A stretch of 51,493 bases of DNA, from IMG/VR virus record IMGVR_UViG_3300035070_002473, positions 1 through 51,493 of that record, one strand, 5' to 3'. The notes under the pieces are model-generated. The model was not told the origin of the DNA, did no database searches, and was given only the letters and a program-made list of their open reading frames with translations. Shown one piece after another: positions 25,940 to 34,382 of the stretch. The translations under genes and the position numbers were made by a program. This DNA is from a virus. Numbering within the stretch: the stretch's first letter is position 1; each line of letters starts with the position of its first letter.

Positions 25940-26334
25940 TATCCAAAAAACCCTTTGATCTTAGTTAAGATGTCCCCACCTCCAAAACCACCTTTGAAGA
26001 TTACTAGGTATGCTACTATAGCACCAACTATGATAAAAAACAACCACTTTCTCTTAGAAGCGACCGCATAAAACTTTTCTTTTATTGCGGCAATCTTCTC
26101 TAATCGGTAGTTTCGTCTTTCTTCAACCTTCTCTTTGCGTTCTTCTCTACGTTCTTCTTTTGCCTCTTTCCTGATTTCACCTCTAGTTCTAGTAGTCTCT
26201 GGCAATTCTTCAGCCTCCGACTCTTCACTGATAACGGAATCAAGAGTAGATACTATCTCATCTACTTGAGAAGTGTCATAGGTTTTATTGGGAAAAATTT
26301 TATCTTTTATACTTTGTAATATATTCTTAAACAT
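25939..26334 (-). CDS. Charged coiled-coil protein with C-terminal membrane helix
   Basis: 131 residues, TAATG-coupled to the methyltransferase gene. Residues 45-80 are a long Lys/Glu/Arg-rich helix (EIRKEAKEERREERKEKVEE), then a membrane segment (WLFFIIVGAIVAYLVIF), then a Gly-rich end. A tail-anchored coiled-coil, perhaps a membrane scaffold or an anti-host protein. No family is recognised. Confidence 0.7.
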   Translation of the reverse strand: MFKNILQSIKDKIFPNKTYDTSQVDEIVSTLDSVISEESEAEELPETTRTRGEIRKEAKEERREERKEKVEERRNYRLEKIAAIKEKFYAVASKRKWLFFIIVGAIVAYLVIFKGGFGGGDILTKIKGFFG

Positions 26335-26951
26335 TATAAACCTTTTACATAATCTAAGTTAAGATCCAAATCTTGCTTGACAAACCAGCGATGCCAAATG
26401 TATTTTCCGCAAGGACTTTTGGATGTGTAGAAATTATCATAACCGAGAGACTCCATGTAGCCGTAATCTAAATAGTTAGGCACATCGTGATTCTCTGCGC
26501 AAATTAATTTTATGTTCGTCTTTGAAAAGTCTATTCCAGAAATAGCTTCGTGCTCAAAGCCTTCTAAATCTAGTGACAAAAAGTCTATCTCAGTGATAGA
26601 ATTCTCATCAAATATATCTTGCAACATCCTAGCTGGAGATTGAAAAGAATTGTCACCAGAAGCTCCTTCTGCGCAACTTGCTACCATGCCTGCACCATGA
26701 AATATTATTGTGTCTTGGTTGTACTCATTGCCTACAATAGCAGAGTGAATAAACTTGGTGTTTGGTCTATTGACAAGATACCCTGCCTGATAAGAACTAT
26801 GTGCATCAATCGCTATGCCTTGCCACCCACTCTGCTCCAACTTGTATGTATTGTTTTGTTCTACGTAACTGTTACATCCCGCATCAACAAAAAATCCAGA
26901 CGAGCCGAGAATTGATAGAACAATGTCATCTACGTTGTCTTGTGCTGCCAT
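26334..26951 (-). CDS. FkbM-family methyltransferase
   Basis: 205 residues. Motif I GFFVDAGCNSYVEQNNTYKL, motif II IAIDAHSS, and the FkbM hallmark IDFLSLDLEGFEHEAISGID. These enzymes methylate sugar or peptide hydroxyls with SAM. It is full-length and coupled to dut on one side and the coiled-coil gene on the other. A second FkbM gene lies at the left edge. Confidence 0.88.
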   Translation of the reverse strand: MAAQDNVDDIVLSILGSSGFFVDAGCNSYVEQNNTYKLEQSGWQGIAIDAHSSYQAGYLVNRPNTKFIHSAIVGNEYNQDTIIFHGAGMVASCAEGASGDNSFQSPARMLQDIFDENSITEIDFLSLDLEGFEHEAISGIDFSKTNIKLICAENHDVPNYLDYGYMESLGYDNFYTSKSPCGKYIWHRWFVKQDLDLNLDYVKGL

Positions 26952-27373
26952 TACTTTCCACTGCTCCCAAAGCCGCCCTCTCCACGATCAGTATCGTCTA
27001 GACTTTCGACTTCTAAAAATTCAACATCTTCAACTTTTTGTATAATTAACTGCGCTATTCTATCGCCCGGCTGAACGTGTACCATTTGGTCAGAAGTATT
27101 CAGTAGGCATACTTTTATTTCACCTCTATATCCAGAGTCAATAACGCCTGCAAGCACATCAATCCCACTTTTAACTGACAAGCCAGATCTTGGCCAGATA
27201 AGACCGCAATAACCATCAGGAATCGCTATAGATATATCTGTGGAGATTAACCTTCTTTTATGTGGAAAAATTGGCTGTGCTAAATCTGAAGCATATATAT
27301 CCCAACCAGCGTCAGAACTGTGTGCCTTAGTTGGAACTTTAGCATCTTTACTTAGTAACTTGACTTTTATCAT
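26951..27373 (-). CDS. dut: dUTP diphosphatase (trimeric dUTPase)
   Basis: 140 residues with all five trimeric dUTPase motifs in order: SSDAGWDI, PRSGLS, GVIDSGYRGEI, PGDRIAQLII and the C-terminal GEGGFGSSGK. It hydrolyses dUTP to dUMP, preventing uracil incorporation and feeding dTTP synthesis. Normal length. Coupled through TAATG with its neighbours. Confidence 0.97.
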   Translation of the reverse strand: MIKVKLLSKDAKVPTKAHSSDAGWDIYASDLAQPIFPHKRRLISTDISIAIPDGYCGLIWPRSGLSVKSGIDVLAGVIDSGYRGEIKVCLLNTSDQMVHVQPGDRIAQLIIQKVEDVEFLEVESLDDTDRGEGGFGSSGK

Positions 27374-27816
27374 TATCTTCTCCTGTTAGATAAGCAGCCG
27401 TCACAGACAAACCATTCTCTACGGTGTGTCTCAGCTACTTCAAAAGTTTTTGAGCAACTTTGACAGGTCTGATTAACCTTTCTAGGTGCTTTCCTTCTTT
27501 CTGTTGGTGTTACTGATGGAGTTTCTATATCCATATGCTCAGTTCTGTCATCAAAGAACTTGTTCTCTCTTTGTCTAATATCATTGACAGGAGTTCTTGA
27601 GCTAGATCTAGATTCTCTACTCACAACAAACTCATCAGCAGTGACTCTCTGAGGTGAAGCTTCTTCCTTCTTTACGACCTGTTTTACTTCAGGTTGAGCA
27701 GGCGTTTCGGTTTCAACTTGCACCTCTAGTAGAGAGTTTGCCATATTTATTAAATCTTCATCATTTAGAGCGATACCTTTCTTGAGTAGCTCTTTTGCTG
27801 TATCAATTATTGACAT
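27373..27816 (-). CDS. Unknown protein with C-terminal zinc ribbon
   Basis: 147 residues. A helical N-terminus (residues 1-35), a flexible Ser/Thr/Pro/Glu-rich middle, and a C-terminal CQSCSKTFEV...WFVCDGC zinc ribbon (two CxxC pairs). The disordered linker and zinc knuckle suggest a nucleic-acid-binding or adaptor role in the replication cluster. No family recognised. Confidence 0.65.
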   Translation of the reverse strand: MSIIDTAKELLKKGIALNDEDLINMANSLLEVQVETETPAQPEVKQVVKKEEASPQRVTADEFVVSRESRSSSRTPVNDIRQRENKFFDDRTEHMDIETPSVTPTERRKAPRKVNQTCQSCSKTFEVAETHRREWFVCDGCLSNRRR

Positions 27817-28283
27817 TAGTAACCTCTTCTTTTACCTAAGTCTTGCAATAGCGCAGCCATTCTTTTAGCGTTGTCAACTTTACCAGAAAGCCGATTGAGT
27901 CTAGCCTGCGACATAATCTTTAATCTATTTAATTCTGTAGCCATTGGATTTTCTTTTATTGCGGAGTAATATTTTTCCTGCCATTTGGAATATTGTCCTC
28001 CGTAGTTCTGTAGTTTGTCTCCGACCATAAACCAGATACTGTCATCACAAAACTCAACGACTGTCTTCTCTTTATTATAAACACCTTGAAGATATTCTGC
28101 ATGAGCAAAAAGAACAAAAGAATAGGACAGTGCCTTCTCTTGGCTCAGTGATCTAACCTCATCAGAACTGAGCGCCATGATTGGCTCGACTTCCTCGTTT
28201 TCTTTTGCGAGATCTGCGTTTCTATCTTCAATCCAGTCATCCACCTTTGAGAGGAATTCTGTTACTTTTTGTTCGTTAGTCAA
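27816..28283 (-). CDS. Unknown helical protein, TTG start
   Basis: 155 residues, predicted all-helical (QEKALSYSFVLFAHAEYLQG in the middle). TTG at 28283 is the probable start: GGAGAG lies 7 bases upstream, the frame overlaps the previous stop by 8 bases, and the first ATG would lose about 36 residues. It lies between the PD-(D/E)XK gene and the zinc-ribbon gene beside recA, so a role in recombination is a contextual guess. Confidence 0.65.
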   Translation of the reverse strand: MTNEQKVTEFLSKVDDWIEDRNADLAKENEEVEPIMALSSDEVRSLSQEKALSYSFVLFAHAEYLQGVYNKEKTVVEFCDDSIWFMVGDKLQNYGGQYSKWQEKYYSAIKENPMATELNRLKIMSQARLNRLSGKVDNAKRMAALLQDLGKRRGY

Positions 28284-28689
28284 ATTTTTCTCTCCATTGT
28301 TCTTCAGACTCGTCGTAATTTAATTCAATCAAAGTCATATGATTCAGTTCGCACCAAGCTCTTTTATCTTTATCTCTTGCTTGAGCTTTGAAAAACGCCA
28401 TCTTATCTTTGTGAAAAAATGAATTGAACTTAAAGTGTTGTTCGCCATGCACTTCTACGACCAGTTCTCTATTTGGCACATAAAGGTCAGCATAAAGTAA
28501 TGTTTTTCTAGAGCCAGTTTTAGTGCCGGGAAGCGTGACTTCTTCTAAGATTCTATCATATGGATAAATGTCTTTCAATAACTTTCTAGCTTTTTTGTGC
28601 AAAGAAGACCTATTTTTTTCACTCACCGAAGCCTGACTTCTGGAAGGATTCCACTTCCAGACTTTACCATCAAGACCGTGTATTTCCAT
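28276..28689 (-). CDS. Vsr-like PD-(D/E)XK endonuclease
   Basis: 137 residues from ATG at 28689 (TAATG with recA). The core reads LLYADLYVPNRELVVEVHGE, then QHFKFN and a late DKDKRAWCELNHMTLIELNY; D, E and H are in the order expected for the Vsr/very-short-patch and EDxHD nuclease group. Its placement beside recA points to repair or recombination; a homing role is also possible. Confidence 0.65.
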   Translation of the reverse strand: MEIHGLDGKVWKWNPSRSQASVSEKNRSSLHKKARKLLKDIYPYDRILEEVTLPGTKTGSRKTLLYADLYVPNRELVVEVHGEQHFKFNSFFHKDKMAFFKAQARDKDKRAWCELNHMTLIELNYDESEEQWREKFD

Positions 28690-29753
28690 TAGAGCATACC
28701 CTTAATTTCTTTCTCTAAGATATCAAACACTTCTTCGTTCGCCAGCAAGAAGTTGTAAAGTCTTTCTTGCCCTTGGAACTTTACTGCCTTTAAGACCGCC
28801 TCAGTATCTTCTATATTTGTTTCTGGTTTTATCTTCTTTACTACGTCTGTAAACCCAACCATAAACTCACATGTAAACCAAGCGCCAGCTTTGCCAATTA
28901 AACCCAAATCCAACCCAAGCATAATAAGTTCTTGAATCTTGTCTACGCCATGACCATATTTGATCCAGCTTTGACATTCTGTGCCGGGAGACCCCATTGA
29001 GGAACACACAATCTTCCAATTCACAGCTTGGCCTATCTGTGTGTCGCTTTGAACCCAAGGAGTGATAGATTTGACCTCCATGCGTGTATCAGCCTGATAT
29101 TGAATCTTGCGCCCACAGTCTGGCATCCTTGAAGCACCATAGCCTGAAGTATTAGCAATAAAGTGTGTAATAATAATTAAAGTGGCTCGTTGATTAGGAA
29201 CGATTTGTCCCATCTTCTTACAGAAGACTGAAAGAATCTTTGGAAGACCTGCTCGTCCGGGAGTCATATCTCCATCCAGTTCTTTCTCGGGCATTAGCGA
29301 TGAAGTGGAATCAATAATACAGACACACCCTTCATTCTCTTTTGCGCTAACAAGCTTGACTGCAATATCCAGAAACGCTTCTGCACTAAGTGGCTCGTCT
29401 TCAGAATGGATGATTTGCATCTTTTCTTTATCTAAACCATCAACACCAAGAAGGTTCATCTCTTTTAATCGACCTTCAGCGTCAAGATAGATAATTGGAC
29501 GACCTTCTTTCTGGCAGTTGGCGGCAATCTGCAAAGCTGTGGTTGTTTTGCCGCACTTCGGATCTCCGGTTAAGATAACCCAAGAGCCTTCCTTGATTCC
29601 GCCACCCAATGCCAAGTCAATCGAAGGACTGACGGTGACAACCTTGTAATCTTTCCTTCTCTCTAGAATTTGATTCCCAGTAGAAATCACATTGCCATAC
29701 TTCTTAACAATTTCTTTTACAAATGCTGGATCAGCCTTCTTTGTTTTTGCCAT
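28689..29753 (-). CDS. RecA/UvsX-type recombinase
   Basis: 354 residues. Walker A GDPKCGKTT near residues 63-71 (cysteine where RecA has Ser), Walker B region CVCIIDSTSSLMP, loop 1 DMTPGRAGLPKIL and L2-region GYGASRMPDCG, in the order of RecA. It catalyses strand exchange, and may help replication restart. It overlaps the upstream basic-protein gene by 23 bases. Phage RecA/UvsX are often this length. Confidence 0.92.
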   Translation of the reverse strand: MAKTKKADPAFVKEIVKKYGNVISTGNQILERRKDYKVVTVSPSIDLALGGGIKEGSWVILTGDPKCGKTTTALQIAANCQKEGRPIIYLDAEGRLKEMNLLGVDGLDKEKMQIIHSEDEPLSAEAFLDIAVKLVSAKENEGCVCIIDSTSSLMPEKELDGDMTPGRAGLPKILSVFCKKMGQIVPNQRATLIIITHFIANTSGYGASRMPDCGRKIQYQADTRMEVKSITPWVQSDTQIGQAVNWKIVCSSMGSPGTECQSWIKYGHGVDKIQELIMLGLDLGLIGKAGAWFTCEFMVGFTDVVKKIKPETNIEDTEAVLKAVKFQGQERLYNFLLANEEVFDILEKEIKGML

Positions 29754-30186
29754 TTGAATTCCTCAATTTAGAAAAGAGCGATTTGTTACCAAAGCTCTTC
29801 ATTGGTTTTACATTTACATTATCTTCTTCTACTTCAATAATATCAACCTCTTTGGGTTTTGGCCTTGAATCTAGAAGTTTTTTGTGTTTTTTGACTTCAT
29901 CTTTTACCCACTTGGGCAATGCAGAGTAAACTCGTTTGTTTTTATTTATGATATAGTCATAGACAGCATCTTCGCCAAATTCAGAAATCATTTTATAGAC
30001 TTCTTGAACCTGACGTTGATACTGTTTTTTACGAGTTTTATTCCAGAACTTGTAGGGCAAAGAGCCTTTGTTTTCTCTCTCTGATCTACGTTGCACCAAT
30101 ATCTCAGCTATGTATTGGCCTGTAGTACAGTAATCACCCGTTGAGGGTGACTTGAACCTGCTCGTTTTGCTTCTTCGTTTCGCCAT
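29731..30186 (-). CDS. Basic conserved phage protein, unknown
   Basis: 151 residues, strongly positive at both ends (KRRSKTSRFKSPSTGDYC near the start and a Lys-rich C-terminus). It contains ENKGSLPYKFWNKTRKKQYQ, a motif I associate with small phage proteins of unknown role next to recombination genes. A nucleic-acid-binding function is likely from charge only. Confidence 0.6.
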   Translation of the reverse strand: MAKRRSKTSRFKSPSTGDYCTTGQYIAEILVQRRSERENKGSLPYKFWNKTRKKQYQRQVQEVYKMISEFGEDAVYDYIINKNKRVYSALPKWVKDEVKKHKKLLDSRPKPKEVDIIEVEEDNVNVKPMKSFGNKSLFSKLRNSNGKNKEG

Positions 30187-30640
30187 CTTTCCAAATCATC
30201 CAAGAGAGATTTTCTTGAGTAATCATTCTCTTCTGTGTAAATTCCATAAAGTCGCACTCTGGCCAACTATACTTCTTCACTTCTACTTCAAGATCATCAT
30301 TTAATAAACCAAATGTCATGTGCTGGTAGGACGGGCCATCTCCAGTCACCATATCAATATCTTTTGAAAAGCCTCTAGCAATGAAAAAACCATCAAGGCC
30401 ATCTTCGTTTTCAAAAACAACTTCTTCTGGCGCGCCCATCACAATTACTTGCGCCTTAGCTACACATCTACCATTTTCTTCACAGTATCTCTGCAATCTA
30501 AGCCAAGGGCTTTCAGGTACTCCGGGACGCTCATAGTCGCCCCATACAATTGTACCATCATCTAACGTGCACTTCCAAGTCATGGAAACATCTTCCATAA
30601 TCAGTTTACGGATATGTTCATCTCTGACAGTACAAATCAT
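30134..30640 (-). CDS. Unknown protein beside the recombination genes
   Basis: 168 residues from ATG at 30640, with GGGAG 6-7 bases upstream formed by the tail of the previous gene; a longer start is not needed. It has mixed alpha/beta features, a MTWKCTLDDGTIVWGDYERP strand pair and PECDFMEFTQKR near the end. No recognised domain. It overlaps the next gene by 53 bases. Confidence 0.6.
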   Translation of the reverse strand: MICTVRDEHIRKLIMEDVSMTWKCTLDDGTIVWGDYERPGVPESPWLRLQRYCEENGRCVAKAQVIVMGAPEEVVFENEDGLDGFFIARGFSKDIDMVTGDGPSYQHMTFGLLNDDLEVEVKKYSWPECDFMEFTQKRMITQENLSWMIWKDGETKKQNEQVQVTLNG

Positions 30641-30641
30641 G

Positions 30642-31034
30642 TTAGTCTCCCTTAATCTTATGGATAGCACCTCTGTGGCGACGAGCGACATTAATCTTGT
30701 CAGGAAGTCTTTCTTCCTTAGTTCCGTCTCCAGCCATAGAAGCCTGTTCAGTCATGATAACTGTTCCGTAGCGATTGTTTCTAGCCATTAGTTCACCAGC
30801 TTTAGGCATCTCAGGCTCTTCTTCTTCGGGCTCACTACCTGTAATAGTAGCAGAAACTGCTGGCTTTTCTTCTGCTGAATCGTGCAGTAGTTCTTCTTCG
30901 CCTAATTTTGTAAGATACTTGTCTACAGATTTCTCAGACCTGTCAAGCTCTTCTGCAATTTCACCCACAGGCAACTCTCGATTGTCCTCAATATACTGTT
31001 TTTCGCTTTTTGAAAGCGGGCCTTTCTTAGTCAT
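30642..31034 (-). CDS. Helix-turn-helix protein, putative regulator
   Basis: 130 residues. The N-terminus (PLSKSEKQYIEDNRELPVGE followed by IAEELDRSEKSVDKYL) is a clear helix-turn-helix. A Glu-rich linker (residues 60-80) leads to a C-terminal segment ending GAIHKIKGD, nearly identical to the end of the dNMP kinase. It could bind DNA at phage promoters. The last codons also provide the ribosome site of the downstream gene. Confidence 0.65.
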   Translation of the reverse strand: MTKKGPLSKSEKQYIEDNRELPVGEIAEELDRSEKSVDKYLTKLGEEELLHDSAEEKPAVSATITGSEPEEEEPEMPKAGELMARNNRYGTVIMTEQASMAGDGTKEERLPDKINVARRHRGAIHKIKGD

Positions 31035-31035
31035 T

Positions 31036-31368
31036 TTAAACCTCCATAAGTGATCTTCTTGCTCGTGTCAAAAAGATTCTATCTCTATTTGTTAAATATT
31101 CTATATAGTAATTGTATACGTTTTCTTTAACTTTCCTGAAGTCAAAGTATGGTCTGTTATGCATGTTTCTATCTGCACCAAAAGGGTCGAACAAATCACC
31201 TCTACCATATTTGATATAATGAGTTTTGTATTCGCCATTCACGACAATTTTAGCAAATGCATCTTTTTCTTTAACTTCTTCGCCTTTGGCTCCAATAAAG
31301 GTTGTAACCTTAGTCGGAACTTCTGGTAAATTCAGATGAGAAATATCATCATTTTCGCCTCTAGCCAT
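31036..31368 (-). CDS. Small conserved phage protein, unknown
   Basis: 110 residues, soluble, with FAKIVVNGEYKTHYIKYGRG and YFDFRKVKENVYNYYIEYLT segments and a basic end. It overlaps the next gene by 8 bases. No domain recognised. Confidence 0.55.
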   Translation of the reverse strand: MARGENDDISHLNLPEVPTKVTTFIGAKGEEVKEKDAFAKIVVNGEYKTHYIKYGRGDLFDPFGADRNMHNRPYFDFRKVKENVYNYYIEYLTNRDRIFLTRARRSLMEV

Positions 31369-31579
31369 CTAATTTCTCCAATAACTCTTTGATCTTTTTA
31401 ATACAATCTGCTCTGTCAAAGCCGTCTATAGCTATCTTAGCTTGACGACCAATATCATATCTTGCAAGTTCTTCTTCACTAGCTGGAATAGGATCTAGAT
31501 CTCCATTCCTAAGAACTTCATGCACAGCAATACCGATATGTATAATTGCTTTGTGCGGTAAGTTAGCTCTATCAACCAT
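31361..31579 (-). CDS. Small acidic helical protein, unknown
   Basis: 72 residues from ATG at 31579 (TAATG with the FmdB-like gene). Predicted helical, IHIGIAVHEVLRNGDLDPIP followed by ASEEELARYDIGRQAKI. Nothing further can be assigned. Confidence 0.55.
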   Translation of the reverse strand: MVDRANLPHKAIIHIGIAVHEVLRNGDLDPIPASEEELARYDIGRQAKIAIDGFDRADCIKKIKELLEKLDG

Positions 31580-31920
31580 TACTCACCTTTCTCTATGTAT
31601 TTCATTTTTTCAGCAGTAGACATCTTGTTGATTTTGTTTCTGCGTTGATTAACCTCTCGGTCTTTCTTAACCTTGTCCATATTATCAGCCTGCATCTTAT
31701 CTTGCAGTTCATAGCTTCCCATCTTCTGTGTATTCCTATCGGCTAGGTGTCTTACTGTTGTAGGCTCACCCTTTACAGACACATGAGGAGCATCTAGTAT
31801 AACTCTTCTAAATTTATGTTTCTTGCATGACGGACATCTTACCAAAGGTTTCTCCGAGAATCTTTGGAACACTTCTTTATAATGTCCACACTCACTACAC
31901 TCATAATCGTAGGTTGGCAT
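31579..31920 (-). CDS. FmdB-family zinc-ribbon protein
   Basis: 113 residues. The N-terminal 40 residues are a standard FmdB ribbon: MPTYDYECSECG (C8, C11) and VRCPSCKKHKFRRV (C29, C32). The remainder is a Lys/Asp-rich helix, longer than in the minimal family. FmdB proteins are often regulators or accessory factors, and phages carry them near late genes. Target unknown. Confidence 0.85.
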   Translation of the reverse strand: MPTYDYECSECGHYKEVFQRFSEKPLVRCPSCKKHKFRRVILDAPHVSVKGEPTTVRHLADRNTQKMGSYELQDKMQADNMDKVKKDREVNQRRNKINKMSTAEKMKYIEKGE

Positions 31921-31929
31921 TTTGAATCC

Positions 31930-33081
31930 TTAATACAGATTGTTTATAACTTGACAAACTTTTTCTATATCTTTTATATCCATGTCGTGGTGATTTGGCA
32001 CATACATTCCGTTAGAATCTACTAAACAAGAGTTTTTATGACCAACTTTGCCAAATAATTTTTGCCAAACTGGTTGCATACCAATGCTCCCAGCTATGAG
32101 AGGTCTACATTCAATATTGTTGTCATTAAGAGATTCTGCAAGCTTTTCTCTATCTCTAACAATTATTGGATAGCCCATGTTTGATACGAGATTTTGGCAC
32201 GAAGAAGGCTGTGGTTTCCAGATTGTGTCTTTGATTAGTTCGTCATAAATCAAGAAATTTTCATGACGTTTACTTGCAATATTATCTATCTTATCGACCT
32301 GTCTCAGGCCAATAAATGCTTGCAAATCTGTAGACCTTAAGTTAAATCCAGCAAAGTAAAATTTATAAAGAGCATTGAACTCGTCTACATTATACTGGTT
32401 TCTATACTTTTTCTTAGAATCTTCAGATATGTCTCTATCCCACCCATGACTACGAATCATGCGAAGAATTTCTGCAAGATCATCATCATCGGTGCAAATC
32501 ATACCGCCTTCGATGGTAGATATGTGATGTCCAAAATAAAATGAGAACGAACTCATGTCGCCAAAAGTTCCTAGCTTCTTGCCATGCACTTCTGATCCAA
32601 GACTTTCGCAAGTGTCTTCTATTAGCAGAACAGAGTATTTGTCACAAAGGGCTTTGACTTCTTGTATATTGCAGTCGAACCCTAGCACATGTACCAATAT
32701 AAGGGCGGCAGGATTTTCAGTTTGAAATATATTCTCAAGATGACCGAGATCCAGTCCTAGATTTTGCATATTGCAGTCACAAAGTATAGGCTGAAGCCCG
32801 AACTGTATGATAGGAAATACGGTAGTAGACCAAGAGACTTGAGGAGCTACCACTTTATTGTTTTTCATTTTCCCCGATTGAGCTAAGGCAGAAAAAGCTA
32901 GTAGATTTGCCGAAGATCCAGAGTTACAAAAGACTGAGTGCTTCACTCCTAGTTTTGCAGAGAATTTCTCTTCAAACTCTACAGTTAGCTTGTTCTTCGT
33001 TAAGATAGGTTTTGTTTTCAACCACTCAATCAAAGAGTCAATATCTGCATCATCTATGATTTCTGCACAAAGTTTTATCAT
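31930..33081 (-). CDS. DegT/DnrJ/EryC1-fold sugar 3-dehydratase-like enzyme (His in place of PLP lysine)
   Basis: 383 residues, the standard DegT length. CNSGSSANLLAF is the PLP phosphate loop, and EDTCESLGSEVHGKKLGTFG is the PLP pyridine-binding strand (D156). Where aminotransferases have the Schiff-base Lys, this protein reads SFYFGHHISTIEGG, placing His185 in that position. That is the signature of ColD and RfbH, which remove the 3-hydroxyl of nucleotide 4-keto-6-deoxysugars. It is coupled (ATGA) to a GT10 fucosyltransferase-like gene, so a 3,6-dideoxy sugar such as colitose is a plausible product. Substrate is inference. Confidence 0.88.
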   Translation of the reverse strand: MIKLCAEIIDDADIDSLIEWLKTKPILTKNKLTVEFEEKFSAKLGVKHSVFCNSGSSANLLAFSALAQSGKMKNNKVVAPQVSWSTTVFPIIQFGLQPILCDCNMQNLGLDLGHLENIFQTENPAALILVHVLGFDCNIQEVKALCDKYSVLLIEDTCESLGSEVHGKKLGTFGDMSSFSFYFGHHISTIEGGMICTDDDDLAEILRMIRSHGWDRDISEDSKKKYRNQYNVDEFNALYKFYFAGFNLRSTDLQAFIGLRQVDKIDNIASKRHENFLIYDELIKDTIWKPQPSSCQNLVSNMGYPIIVRDREKLAESLNDNNIECRPLIAGSIGMQPVWQKLFGKVGHKNSCLVDSNGMYVPNHHDMDIKDIEKVCQVINNLY

Positions 33082-34010
33082 GCTTCTACAATTCCTTTAA
33101 GCTGTTCCAGCAAAAATTCTTGATTTACACATTCCGGTATTTTATTGTCAGGGAAACAGGGTAATGTTTGTATTTTTTTATATTCAATAGTATTATAACA
33201 AAGCTCAAGAACTTTTTCATGTAGATGTTCTAAATTTTCAAAGTTTCTGACATGTAGAAATGCTTCTTCGTTGAACTCTTCTGCAACATCTTTGCATCCC
33301 CAATAAATAGGTATTGATCCTACATACTTGGGATGAATTATTTTTTCTGTGATCCAGCCATCTGATTCTCCGTTATCAAAACAAAGATTAAACTTGAAAT
33401 CAGATAGATATTCCAGCTTGTGTTTTTCATCTCCGCCAATCGACGGCATATTAGTAAATGCTCTCCCTCTACTCTCTACAAGAAGTCCATTATCAATACC
33501 AAAGTTTATAAATTTAGGATACGCTTCTTTTCTGTAGCCCATATCATTGTTAGTTAATATAGAACAGAATTTACTCTTTTGTGAAACATTAACTTGATTC
33601 GTTAACTTTTTTGCTGACAAGAGAAACGCTTGATTTCTGCCCTCTACATAGCTTTCTTGCTGATCGCCAAACCAGTTTACATACATAGCCCACAGAGGTA
33701 TTCTGACATTTCTATCATCTTCAAATTTACAAGACGAAATAGAAAAGTCACACTTGCTATAGTCGGGATCTCCTGTTCTGTCTATGGATTCTACTAACCA
33801 ATGAACTATCTTGGAGCTGGTAAATCCTGATGTAAACCTTTCGGGAGGTGGAGCTTGATGACTAGCCGGTGAAACCTGACAGATTACAATGTCTGGATTA
33901 CTATCTGTTATTGTAACGTCGTACTCTTTTCTAAGAGTGTTTGTTATAATGTTGTCGTACTCAAAGAAGCCGCCCCACATATTATAAAATTTTAAAGATA
34001 TGTTTTTCAT
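33078..34010 (-). CDS. GT10 alpha-fucosyltransferase-like protein
   Basis: 310 residues. The donor-binding block FKFNLCFDNGESDGWITEKI, then KYVGSIPIYWG, matches the GT10 consensus (FxxxFEN...YxTEK...G.VPvyxG). N-terminal strands PDIVICQVSP and IVHWLVESIDRTGD form the acceptor domain. GT10 uses GDP-fucose and, in some O-antigens, GDP-colitose. Its partner upstream of the sugar dehydratase gene makes the pair a likely donor-plus-transfer unit. Confidence 0.85.
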   Translation of the reverse strand: MKNISLKFYNMWGGFFEYDNIITNTLRKEYDVTITDSNPDIVICQVSPASHQAPPPERFTSGFTSSKIVHWLVESIDRTGDPDYSKCDFSISSCKFEDDRNVRIPLWAMYVNWFGDQQESYVEGRNQAFLLSAKKLTNQVNVSQKSKFCSILTNNDMGYRKEAYPKFINFGIDNGLLVESRGRAFTNMPSIGGDEKHKLEYLSDFKFNLCFDNGESDGWITEKIIHPKYVGSIPIYWGCKDVAEEFNEEAFLHVRNFENLEHLHEKVLELCYNTIEYKKIQTLPCFPDNKIPECVNQEFLLEQLKGIVEA

Positions 34011-34037
34011 TTGTACCTCATATAAATAGTCTAATAC

Positions 34038-34065
34038 ATTATAGAGCTACTTATCGAGTTGTACA
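34038..34065 (-). promoter_or_regulatory. Weak sigma70-type promoter candidate for the GT10 gene
   Basis: On the minus strand a perfect TATAAT (34043-34038) is preceded 16 bases upstream by TGTACA (34065-34060), a poor -35 match. It lies 28 bases before the GT10 start within the end of the small membrane-protein gene. The -10 match is good, the -35 poor, so this could be chance in AT-rich DNA. Confidence 0.35.
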
Positions 34066-34382
34066 TCTATTTTCTTTAAATTTTCTGAGAATTGTTTTAG
34101 CGTGCTTACTGTTGTTTCTCTGGCAACTCTTTCTGCGGTCTCAGCGGCATAAGCTTGGACTTCTGTTGGGAGTTCATTAGAAAGCGCCTGAAGAAACGTC
34201 TCAAACTTCATGGCTGTATCAGTTTGTATTGTGTGACTATAAGAAGCACCTTCCTCTAAAATGTCTAATCTTTTGTCTAAATATCGGTTGTTATATTCAG
34301 CTCTAGCGCCTATAAAAATAACGGCAGCTAGAAAGATGCCTCTAAAAATACTTGACTGGTTCACCTTCATGTTCATTCTCAT
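34047..34382 (-). CDS. Small single-pass membrane protein, unknown
   Basis: 111 residues from ATG at 34382 (ATG at 34376 or 34370 are also possible, since the start overlaps the end of phoH). A hydrophobic segment (IFRGIFLAAVIFIGARA) near residues 12-28 looks like an uncleaved signal or signal anchor, followed by a helical periplasmic-like part ending KKIDVQLDK. It overlaps phoH by 41 bases. Confidence 0.6.
   Translation of the reverse strand: MRMNMKVNQSSIFRGIFLAAVIFIGARAEYNNRYLDKRLDILEEGASYSHTIQTDTAMKFETFLQALSNELPTEVQAYAAETAERVARETTVSTLKQFSENLKKIDVQLDK

Noticed and set aside
30775-31053. Plus-strand reading frames such as this one
   Set aside because: It is Ser-rich and mirrors the Glu-rich minus-strand gene in the opposite phase, with no ribosome site. 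The other plus-strand frames also lie opposite better-supported minus genes.
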